A stretch of 6,546 nt of DNA from Desulfovibrio desulfuricans (GTDB lineage: Bacteria > Desulfobacterota > Desulfovibrionia > Desulfovibrionales > Desulfovibrionaceae), in contig QKDT01000182.1 in NCBI GenBank assembly GCA_003251995.1, positions 1 to 6,546 of the forward strand. The letters run 5' to 3'. This document shows, piece after piece, positions 1-4,962 of the stretch. The notes beneath the pieces were generated by a model. It searched no databases. It was not told the DNA's origin and was given only the letters and a program-made list of their open reading frames with translations. The position numbers were made by a program, and so were the translations under genes. Each line of letters starts with the position of its first letter. The stretch's first letter is position 1.

Positions 1-22
1 CGATTTGGGGGGAATGGACACC

Positions 23-52
23 TTGACATAGATTTATTTATATTTATTTATA
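23..52 (+). promoter_or_regulatory. Probable sigma70 promoter of the two-gene islet
   Basis: A perfect -35 hexamer TTGACA lies at 23-28. The -10 region is an uninterrupted A/T tract; TATTTA at 45-50 (16-bp spacer) or TTTATA at 47-52 (18-bp spacer) are the best-placed hexamers, each matching consensus at only three positions. The -35 is convincing; the exact -10 is uncertain because the tract consists of repeated ATTTATTTAT units. Transcription would start near 56-60, giving a very short leader before the strong Shine-Dalgarno of the gene at 81. Confidence 0.6.
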
Positions 53-64
53 CAAATAAATCTA
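29..64. repeat. 11-bp perfect inverted repeat overlapping the promoter (candidate operator)
   Basis: TAGATTTATTT at 29-39 is the exact reverse complement of AAATAAATCTA at 54-64, separated by 14 bases. The arms start directly after the -35 hexamer and end just before the ribosome-binding site, so a dimeric repressor bound here would cover the -10 region and the transcription start. Inside it, the 10-mer ATTTATTTAT occurs twice in tandem (32-41 and 42-51). The symmetry is seen directly; the operator role is an inference from position. An AT-rich RNA or DNA hairpin is the alternative. Confidence 0.5.
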
Positions 65-67
65 CTT

Positions 68-75
68 AGGAAGGA
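68..75 (+). promoter_or_regulatory. Strong ribosome-binding site for the gene at 81
   Basis: AGGAAGGA sits five bases before the ATG at 81. It contains two overlapping AGGA cores and fixes the start of the first islet gene. Confidence 0.75.
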
Positions 76-80
76 CTTAT

Positions 81-953
81 ATGGACACTTTTTGGCGGAA
101 ATGTCTCGATGGGATATATAACAACTTTTTAAGTGACCTAAAAATAATGAATGACTACTGCGAACTATGCGAAGTTTCCTTTAACCAAGGAAGATTGCCA
201 AATTACAGATCAAGGCCACAGCAAAATTTGTATCTTCTCAGGTATTTTTCGGCATACTTGTTTGAGTACCACTTTGCATTCAGCGAATTAGCCAAAACAA
301 ATTTCTTGGGTGACATACCCCGCATAGCTTCGATTGGCTGCGGTAGTGGTATCGATGGCGCAGCCGTAGATCACGTGTTTAATGATTATACATATCGCGG
401 CATTGATTGTATCAGATGGGACACTTGGTTTGCTGAAGAGACACCATGTATCGGTGATGCCATCAACTATATCCCGATTTCGGAAAATACTTTTGTATTT
501 CCCAAATCACTTGGAGAGCTTCCCTTAAATGTGATTGAGGCTCTTGCTCGTAACTTGCCCAAGACATCGGCAAAAAAAGTTTGTATTATAAACTCCCGAC
601 GAAGCGCTGATACATGCTGGGACGGGTGCGAGAAAATTCTCGAAGGTTTTGGGCTATCCCCACTCACGGTATCTACGAGTACACACATCGGACCCTGCAA
701 CCAGGAAAAAACAGGGCTTGGTCTTTATCACCCATGGTTTTCATACCCGCAGCATATAATCGATACAATTACGCAGCTTTCAAGAAGCTGTCCTGCACGC
801 GAATTATGCCCAAAAGCTCAAAATCCTGACGCACCATGCCCGCGCCACGGGCATAACAGACCATGCAGGGGGGAAAATATTCCTATGCAAAGATGGCCTG
901 TTACTTCAGACAGTAATTTCTGCACAGATATTTACCTGATAGAACGAACATAG
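81..953 (+). CDS. Unrecognised protein: Rossmann/methyltransferase-like core with Cys/His-rich C-terminal tail
   Basis: This 290-residue cytoplasmic protein has no signal peptide or membrane segment, and I do not recognise it as a named family. Residues 82-90 (IASIGCGSG) after a hydrophobic strand look like the SAM-binding motif I of class I methyltransferases. Residues 105-109 (YRGID) would be strand 2 with its acidic end, 138-146 (FVFPKSLGE) resembles the motif IV area, and 165-171 (KKVCIIN) a later core strand. A CxxC is at Cys27/Cys30. The tail holds Cys237, Cys243, Cys253 and Cys262 plus His256 and His258, a possible zinc or iron-sulfur site, and another Cys at 281. The ATG at 81 follows AGGAAGGA. 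The stop is one base before the next start, so the two genes are surely co-transcribed. Composition is AT-rich, unlike the core genes downstream, suggesting transfer. The methyltransferase fold is an inference from motif shape; catalytic activity is unproven. Confidence 0.8.
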   Translation: MDTFWRKCLDGIYNNFLSDLKIMNDYCELCEVSFNQGRLPNYRSRPQQNLYLLRYFSAYLFEYHFAFSELAKTNFLGDIPRIASIGCGSGIDGAAVDHVFNDYTYRGIDCIRWDTWFAEETPCIGDAINYIPISENTFVFPKSLGELPLNVIEALARNLPKTSAKKVCIINSRRSADTCWDGCEKILEGFGLSPLTVSTSTHIGPCNQEKTGLGLYHPWFSYPQHIIDTITQLSRSCPARELCPKAQNPDAPCPRHGHNRPCRGENIPMQRWPVTSDSNFCTDIYLIERT

Positions 954-954
954 C

Positions 955-1965
955 ATGCATCCCAAGACAATAATCACTACACCCATCGGAGATATCCAGG
1001 GGCTTGCGCCCCTGGTTATTTCTGCCAGCCGCGCTACGGATATCCCCGCGTTCCATTCCGCATGGTTTTTAAATCGGTTGCGGGCGGGGTACTGCGTATG
1101 GGTTAATCCCTTCAACAGAAAGCAACGTCAATATATCTCGTTTGATAAATGCAAAGTCATTGTATTCTGGTCCAAAAATCCAGCTCCACTTTTGCCTCAT
1201 CTAGACGAAATTTCAGATCGCGGCATCAAATTTTATTTTCAGTTCACAGTCAACAACTATAAAAATGAGGGCATTGAACCAAACGTACCTCCGCTGGAGC
1301 GAAGGATAGAAACGTTTGTTCAATTATCTGAAAAAATCGGCAGTGAAAAAATCATATGGAGATATGACCCCATATTTTTAACCCCCGGTCTGGTCGCAGA
1401 TGAAATTCTTGAACGTATTGCAAAACTGGGAAACCAACTTGCACCTTTTACCAAAAAACTTGTTTTTAGCTTCATCGACATCGACGGGTACAAAAAAGTC
1501 AGCTCCAATCTTAGCAGAACGCACATAGATGCCCGTGAGCCCTCTACCAATGAACAGGCATATTTTGCAAAAGAACTGCAAAAAATAAATCTGGGATGGC
1601 CTTCACGGCTCGAGCTCGCAACATGCGCAGAGGGGCAGGACTTTTCCATCTACAATGTTCAGCACAACAAATGCATTGATGATCAGCTAATTTGCAAAAT
1701 CTGTAAAAATGACCCAGAAATTCAGCAGGCATATGGCAAGCAACCTCAGCAGATGCAACTTTTACCCACAGCCATCTTGCAGAACTATTCAGAGCTTAAG
1801 GACAAAGGTCAACGCGATGTTTGCGGGTGCGCCCCAAGTAAGGATATTGGCGCATACAATACATGTATGCACCTGTGCACTTATTGTTACGCCAACCACT
1901 CTGAAACGGCGGTTAGAAACAATTGCCAAAAACTCACTCTTGAGGCGGAAAGCTTGCTCATATAA
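955..1965 (+). CDS. DUF1848 family protein with C-terminal radical-SAM-like three-cysteine cluster
   Basis: The 336 residues match DUF1848 along their length from memory of the family: SASRATDIPAF (23-33), FWSKNPAPLL (71-80), YFQFTVNNY (94-102), IWRYDPIFLT (134-143), FSFIDIDGYK (171-180) and CIDD (240-243). The C terminus carries CGC at 290-292, DIGAYNTC (297-304), and Cys304, Cys308 and Cys311 in CxxxCxxC spacing followed by YAN. Radical SAM enzymes use that spacing to hold a 4Fe-4S cluster, but normally near the N terminus; in DUF1848 it is at the C-terminal end. The family has no established reaction that I know of. It is soluble and full length. No clear Shine-Dalgarno precedes the ATG; the preceding stop ends one base before it, so translational coupling is likely. 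Being AT-rich like its partner, it appears to have arrived with it. A radical SAM-type chemistry is an inference. Confidence 0.88.
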   Translation: MHPKTIITTPIGDIQGLAPLVISASRATDIPAFHSAWFLNRLRAGYCVWVNPFNRKQRQYISFDKCKVIVFWSKNPAPLLPHLDEISDRGIKFYFQFTVNNYKNEGIEPNVPPLERRIETFVQLSEKIGSEKIIWRYDPIFLTPGLVADEILERIAKLGNQLAPFTKKLVFSFIDIDGYKKVSSNLSRTHIDAREPSTNEQAYFAKELQKINLGWPSRLELATCAEGQDFSIYNVQHNKCIDDQLICKICKNDPEIQQAYGKQPQQMQLLPTAILQNYSELKDKGQRDVCGCAPSKDIGAYNTCMHLCTYCYANHSETAVRNNCQKLTLEAESLLI

Positions 1966-1980
1966 TTGGGACAATATAAT
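1940..1980 (+). promoter_or_regulatory. Possible promoter(s) for uvsE
   Basis: Two exact TATAAT hexamers occur at 1961-1966, overlapping the DUF1848 stop codon, and at 1975-1980. Candidate -35 elements are TTGAGG at 1940-1945 and TTGCTC at 1954-1959, each with a short 15-bp spacer. The -10 elements are good, but the -35 match and spacing are poor, and the region is AT-rich, so chance matches are possible. If used, the uvsE transcript would have a leader of about 110 nt. Confidence 0.35.
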
Positions 1981-2095
1981 CATTAAGATCCTTCACCGTT
2001 AGCTACAGGCGTCCTATACCAAGTAGCCACTACCCCGTAATTTCATTGCCTCAACACGTCATTGTACTTTGGTGCAAATCCGCTACAGTAGTCAC
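1966..2095. other. Intergenic junction between AT-rich islet and GC-rich core
   Basis: This 130-base gap between the DUF1848 stop and the preferred uvsE start is where base composition changes. I see no tRNA end, transposase remnant, clear terminator or long repeat in it, only a small GTAG-CCA-CTAC dyad at 2023-2033. The islet boundary probably lies here, but no attachment site is visible. Confidence 0.4.
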
Positions 2096-3349
2096 ATGAT
2101 ACGTTACGGATTTGCCTGCAAGACCATTGGGGTTCCTGGTGCAGACCTGAGCAGCCTGACCCTTGCCAGGGCCACGCCCGAAAACATGCTCGCTGTCTGC
2201 CGTCACAACCTGCGCGCGCTGGAAACCATGCTGCGCTACTGCGCGTCAGCAGGCATACCCTTGATGCGCATCAGTTCGGATATCATCCCACTGGCCTCGC
2301 ACCCGCAAAACGCCTTTGACTGGCGCGCTCAACTGCACGATGAATTTTCATCGTTGCGCAATGTGCTTGCGGCAACGGGCATCCGCGTTTCCATGCATCC
2401 CGGTCAGTACACTGTGCTGAACTCCCCACGGCAGGAGGTGGTGGAACACGCTGTTGCCGACCTCGTATTCCATGCCGACTTTCTGGACGCGCTGGGAGCG
2501 GACGGCAGCGCCCGCATTGTGCTGCACCTTGGCGGCGGCTACGGCGACCGCCCCTCGGCCATGGCGCGGCTGACAGAAAACCTGCTGGCACTGCCGCCGC
2601 AGACGCTGGCCCGCATCTCGCTGGAGAATGACGAACGCACCTTTACCATTGAAGACGCGATTGCTGTCTGCGGTCGGTGTGGTCTGCCAGCCATCTTTGA
2701 CGTATTTCACCATTCGCTGAACGCCCCCGCCAAGGGATCGCTGGAATACTGGCTTGACCGCAGCGCGGAAACATGGGCAGCAAAGCACGGTCGCCCCAAG
2801 CTGCACTACAGCCAGCAGCTTGCTGGCGGCAAGCCGGGCATGCACTCGCGCAGCATTGCCATGCAAGATTTTTTGGAATTCCATCATTCGTTGGGGCAGC
2901 GAGAAGTGGACGTGATGCTGGAGGTGAAGGACAAAAATCTTTCAGCCGTCAAATGCGGTCAGCTCACCAACCCTCGCCTGACGCGGCAGGAGCTGACGGC
3001 CCAGTGGGCCATATACAAATATCTGGTGCTGGAGCGGGATCAGGCCACCTACACGGGCATACGCGCCCTGCTCAAGGCGGAAACGCCCGACCCGCAAGCT
3101 TTTTACACGCTCATTGAACAAGCGCAGGCAAAAGAACTTTCTGGCCCCAAGGCCCGCAATGCCGCCGAACACGTGTGGGGCTACGTGGATAAATTTGCAA
3201 CTCCCGCAGAAAAAAAACGCGCGCTGGCGGGCATAGCCGATCTGCAAAATGGCACAACGGCCCTGCCCAGACTCAAGCGCCAGTTACTGACTCTGGCTGA
3301 ACGGCATAATGTGGAATACTTGGTGCGCAGCCTCTATTTTTACCTGTAG
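2096..3349 (+). CDS. uvsE: UV damage endonuclease UvsE with DUF1722-like C-terminal domain
   Basis: UvsE (UVDE) nicks DNA 5' of UV photoproducts and some other lesions, starting a photolyase-independent repair route. The TIM-barrel ligand set is complete. Numbering from the ATG at 2096: His69, His101 in HPGQY, His144 in LHLGGGYGD, Glu177 in SLEND, Asp202 and His205 in FDVFHH, Lys235 and His237 in KLHY, His250 and Glu276. These fall at or near the metal ligands I recall from the Thermus enzyme; Gln104-Tyr105 match its lesion-probing residues. UvsE proteins are usually about 280-320 residues; this one has 417. The extra part, about 302-417 (KYLVLERDQATY, HVWGYVDKF, then a G-x-x-x-LP-x-L-x-x-x-L stretch and YLVRSLYFY), resembles DUF1722, known from E. 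coli YbgA beside photolyase. I prefer ATG 2096 (MIRYGFACK is the usual N terminus) over an in-frame TTG at 2069; neither has a clear Shine-Dalgarno. The gene is GC-rich, host-like, and convergent with the GNAT gene. Confidence 0.92.
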   Translation: MIRYGFACKTIGVPGADLSSLTLARATPENMLAVCRHNLRALETMLRYCASAGIPLMRISSDIIPLASHPQNAFDWRAQLHDEFSSLRNVLAATGIRVSMHPGQYTVLNSPRQEVVEHAVADLVFHADFLDALGADGSARIVLHLGGGYGDRPSAMARLTENLLALPPQTLARISLENDERTFTIEDAIAVCGRCGLPAIFDVFHHSLNAPAKGSLEYWLDRSAETWAAKHGRPKLHYSQQLAGGKPGMHSRSIAMQDFLEFHHSLGQREVDVMLEVKDKNLSAVKCGQLTNPRLTRQELTAQWAIYKYLVLERDQATYTGIRALLKAETPDPQAFYTLIEQAQAKELSGPKARNAAEHVWGYVDKFATPAEKKRALAGIADLQNGTTALPRLKRQLLTLAERHNVEYLVRSLYFYL

Positions 3350-3352
3350 AAC

Positions 3353-3385
3353 AAAAAATCGGCGCAGGGCAGAACCTTGCGCCGA
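3353..3385 (-). terminator. Rho-independent terminator of the MOSC-GNAT operon
   Basis: TCGGCGCA at 3359-3366 pairs with TGCGCCGA at 3378-3385. The stem extends inward through a G-T wobble and two G-C pairs to a 5-base loop, about 11 bp in all. Read on the minus strand it is followed by six T residues (plus-strand A tract 3353-3358), a classic terminator starting six bases past the GNAT stop. The plus-strand reading lacks a U tract, so it should serve mainly the minus-strand operon rather than uvsE. Confidence 0.88.
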
Positions 3386-3391
3386 AACATA

Positions 3392-3934
3392 TCAGAGAGT
3401 TTCGTCTTGCCATTCCATATGCAGCAGCGGATAGGGATTGCCCTGCCCGTCTAGGGCCGAGCGCCCCACCACCCTAAAACCCTGCCGCTCATAAAAAGCC
3501 AGCGCTTGAGGATTTTGTTCGTTCACATCCAGCGTCAGCCGGGGATAAGCCCCACGCACGTGCTCTAAAAGCGCCTTGCCCACACCTAGCCGGAAGCAAC
3601 ACGGCTCAACAAACAGCATTTCCACATGCGCCCTGTTGCAGCCGATAAAACCTGCCAGGGTTACCCCACTGGGTTGCGATGAGGGAGTCTGCATCCCGCT
3701 AGCGGGAGTAATAAAAGTCTGCGACGGGGCAGCGGCCTGTCCACCGTGCGCGAACTCCGCCAACCACACTTCTTCCACGCCCGGCAGATAAACATTATGC
3801 ACATCGCAAAACAGGCGTTCCACCTCGCCCGGTGGCAAAAAATGGTGTGTGGCCTCTACGCTGCGCCGCCACAATTTTGCCAAGGCATGGTCTCCGCTTT
3901 GCGCCAGCCGGATATGCAAATCACCAAAAAACAT
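3392..3934 (-). CDS. GNAT family N-acetyltransferase, YjaB-like
   Basis: This 180-residue acetyltransferase transfers an acetyl group from acetyl-CoA to an unknown amine. It resembles E. coli YjaB: LWRRSVEATHHFL (21-33), VEMLFVEP (104-111), the acetyl-CoA loop with LGVGKALLEHV (116-126), LDVNEQNPQALAFYERQGF (135-153) and GNPYPLLHM (165-173). YjaB is about 147 residues; the excess is an Ala/Ser/Thr/Pro/Gln-rich segment at about 62-90, between two core strands, probably a surface loop. In the pyrophosphate-binding loop the usual Q/R-x-x-G-x-G starts with Phe114 by alignment, with Arg115 next to it, so binding may be slightly altered. It is last in the operon, 20 bases after the membrane-protein stop, followed by a terminator. 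No strong Shine-Dalgarno precedes ATG 3934, so coupling to upstream translation is plausible. The family is clear; the substrate is unknown. Confidence 0.9.
   Translation of the reverse strand: MFFGDLHIRLAQSGDHALAKLWRRSVEATHHFLPPGEVERLFCDVHNVYLPGVEEVWLAEFAHGGQAAAPSQTFITPASGMQTPSSQPSGVTLAGFIGCNRAHVEMLFVEPCCFRLGVGKALLEHVRGAYPRLTLDVNEQNPQALAFYERQGFRVVGRSALDGQGNPYPLLHMEWQDETL
3694..3707. repeat. 14-bp perfect palindrome inside the GNAT linker
   Basis: TCCCGCTAGCGGGA reads the same on both strands and lies in the low-complexity insertion of the acetyltransferase gene. It is flanked by AGTCTGC direct repeats at 3686-3692 and 3716-3722, 30 bases apart. It may be the trace of a small insertion event or simply coding coincidence. 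Confidence 0.5.
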
Positions 3935-3954
3935 TTTTATGGCAGCCCAGCGGC

Positions 3955-4269
3955 TTATTTACCGCTTTGTGTGGTCGCCCCGGCAAGCAGGCTAGCGGTT
4001 CGGTCTATACGCAAGGGCGGCACATGGCTTTGCAGCTCAAGGTTCAACTGCTCTCTGACCAGTTGACCGCTATCAAGCAGCGCTCGGGCATGGGCCTCAC
4101 GGTTTGGCGCAGCAGCAACAGCTGCCGGGGGCGTTTGCTCATGCCCCTTGGCATACTTGGGCGAAAAGTTCCTTTCAATCAGGGCAACAACCACAGTATA
4201 GGCCACAAAAACTACCGCCACACCGCCGAGAAACAGTGCCGAGCGCAACAACATTTTGAGCGTTTCCAT
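3955..4269 (-). CDS. Small single-pass membrane protein of unknown function
   Basis: The 104-residue product has one hydrophobic segment at about 7-31 (LLRSALFLGGVAVVFVAYTV and onward) after a short, mildly basic N terminus. A polar, Ala/Pro-rich tail follows (QTPPAAVAAAP at 45-55) with a probable helix at about 56-80. It could be an uncleaved signal anchor with the tail in the periplasm, or the reverse; the sequence does not decide. No cysteines and no known family motif are visible. The ATG at 4269 is preceded by GGGAG four bases away, and the gene begins 21 bases after the MOSC stop, so it sits inside the operon. I do not recognise the family, and no function can be assigned beyond membrane association. 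Confidence 0.75.
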   Translation of the reverse strand: METLKMLLRSALFLGGVAVVFVAYTVVVALIERNFSPKYAKGHEQTPPAAVAAAPNREAHARALLDSGQLVREQLNLELQSHVPPLRIDRTASLLAGATTQSGK

Positions 4270-4273
4270 ACTT

Positions 4274-4278
4274 CTCCC
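4274..4278 (-). promoter_or_regulatory. Ribosome-binding site of the small membrane protein
   Basis: On the minus strand GGGAG lies four bases upstream of the ATG at 4269. It supports this otherwise anonymous small frame as a translated gene. Confidence 0.65.
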
Positions 4279-4290
4279 GGCTCAGGCTTA

Positions 4291-4749
4291 TCAGGCAGTT
4301 GTGGTTTCACTGGCAGGCGAAGCCAGCACTTCCATCATATCTCCCGTGCGCACCGCCCCGCCGCGCAGCACTTTGGCAAATACACCCTGCGTGGGCATGA
4401 TGCACTCGCCCATGGTGTGAAATATCTGGCAATGACTGTGACATTCCTTGCCGATCTGGGATACTTCCAGCAGCACGTCATTACACACGATGTGGGTCCC
4501 CACGGGCAGAGCGGCAAAATCAATGCCGTCCACTATCAGGTTTTCGCCAAAACAGCCATTGGCAACCAGCGCTCCTCTGGCCTTGAAGGCTTCAATGGCC
4601 TGCCATGAGAGCAGACTTACCTGACGGTGCCAGTTGCCCGCGTGCGCGTCGCCTTCAATGCCGTGGTTCTCGATGATCGTTGCCTGATCCACAGCTTTTT
4701 TGGCTGTGCCTTTTTTCTGACTGGTACAGATGGCTATAATTCTGCCCAT
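4291..4749 (-). CDS. MOSC domain-containing protein
   Basis: MOSC domains (molybdenum cofactor sulfurase C-terminal) occur in enzymes that bind molybdenum cofactor or carry sulfur to metal sites, and in standalone proteins such as YiiM. This 152-residue protein is essentially one such domain: GIEGDAHAG (30-38), HRQVSLLS (41-48), GCFGENLIVDG (65-75), IGKECHSHC (99-107) and GVFAKVLRGG (122-131). Cys103, Cys107 and Cys116 cluster near the expected active-site cysteine; His41 and Glu69 lie in conserved motifs. This short Cys-rich version, often fused to MogA in other anaerobes, fits a role in Mo/W cofactor metabolism, which is an inference since no moa/mog gene is in the window. The start at 4749 is supported by AAAGGAAA upstream. 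It is the first gene of a three-gene operon with its own promoter. Confidence 0.92.
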   Translation of the reverse strand: MGRIIAICTSQKKGTAKKAVDQATIIENHGIEGDAHAGNWHRQVSLLSWQAIEAFKARGALVANGCFGENLIVDGIDFAALPVGTHIVCNDVLLEVSQIGKECHSHCQIFHTMGECIMPTQGVFAKVLRGGAVRTGDMMEVLASPASETTTA

Positions 4750-4894
4750 GGTGCTTTCCTTTGCTTTCTTTGTGCATAGCGCCGCTCAAACGGCTGCCCG
4801 CAGTCTGCCCCAGATGGATACCTGCGTCCAGTGAGACGGCTGCGCCGTGACAACCATAGCATTACTGACGGCGGCTTTCTGTGAAAATTCGCTG
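4750..4894 (-). other. Long 5' leader of the MOSC operon
   Basis: If the promoter at 4901-4929 is used, transcription starts near 4894 and leaves a leader of about 145 nt. It can form several short stems: ACGGC/GCCGT at 4836-4848 with a 3-base loop, GCCG/CGGC at 4781-4794, and CTGCG/CGCAG at 4799-4826. ACGGCTGC is repeated at 4790-4797 and 4836-4843, so alternative pairings exist. I cannot match it to a known riboswitch class, including the molybdenum-cofactor RNA, by eye. Confidence 0.35.
4755..4762 (-). promoter_or_regulatory. Ribosome-binding site of the MOSC gene
   Basis: Minus-strand AAAGGAAA ends five bases before the ATG at 4749. It gives an AGGA core at normal spacing and confirms the start. 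Confidence 0.65.
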
Positions 4895-4900
4895 ACTGGG

Positions 4901-4929
4901 ATCATAATAACACTTTTTCACTATGTTAA
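4901..4929 (-). promoter_or_regulatory. Sigma70-type promoter of the MOSC operon
   Basis: Read on the minus strand, TTAACA (4929-4924) is five of six to the -35 consensus and TATGAT (4906-4901) is five of six to the -10, with an ideal 17-bp spacer. It lies just downstream of the tamB stop and is correctly oriented for the MOSC gene, suggesting that operon is transcribed independently of tamB. Confidence 0.7.
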
Positions 4930-4962
4930 CACTACCCAAACCGTCAGCCAAGCCATGCGACA

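Noticed and set aside
774..790. CAGCTT-TCAAG-AAGCTG hairpin near the end of the first islet gene
   Set aside because: It is a short stem inside coding sequence without a U tract and has no evident role.
2023..2033. GTAG-CCA-CTAC dyad in the islet/uvsE gap as terminator or attachment site
   Set aside because: The stem is only 4 bp, has no U tract and no second copy in the window.
2062..2095. Promoter TTGTAC-N16-TACAGT that would give a leaderless uvsE mRNA from ATG 2096
   Set aside because: The hexamers match consensus only three and four times out of six; it fits the missing Shine-Dalgarno but is too weak to list as a feature.
2069..2095. TTG start at 2069 for uvsE (nine extra residues)
   Set aside because: No Shine-Dalgarno, a rare start codon, and the family normally begins at the sequence encoded from 2096.
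3832..4608. 258-codon plus-strand open frame across the MOSC/membrane/GNAT operon
   Set aside because: It is antisense to three well-supported genes, has no family motif or ribosome-binding site, and shows only shadow-frame composition.
4734..4862. Arg-rich upstream frame of 42 codons in the MOSC leader that overlaps the MOSC start
   Set aside because: It has no Shine-Dalgarno, odd composition, and could arise by chance in a GC-rich leader; a shorter 23-codon frame starting nearby has the same problem.
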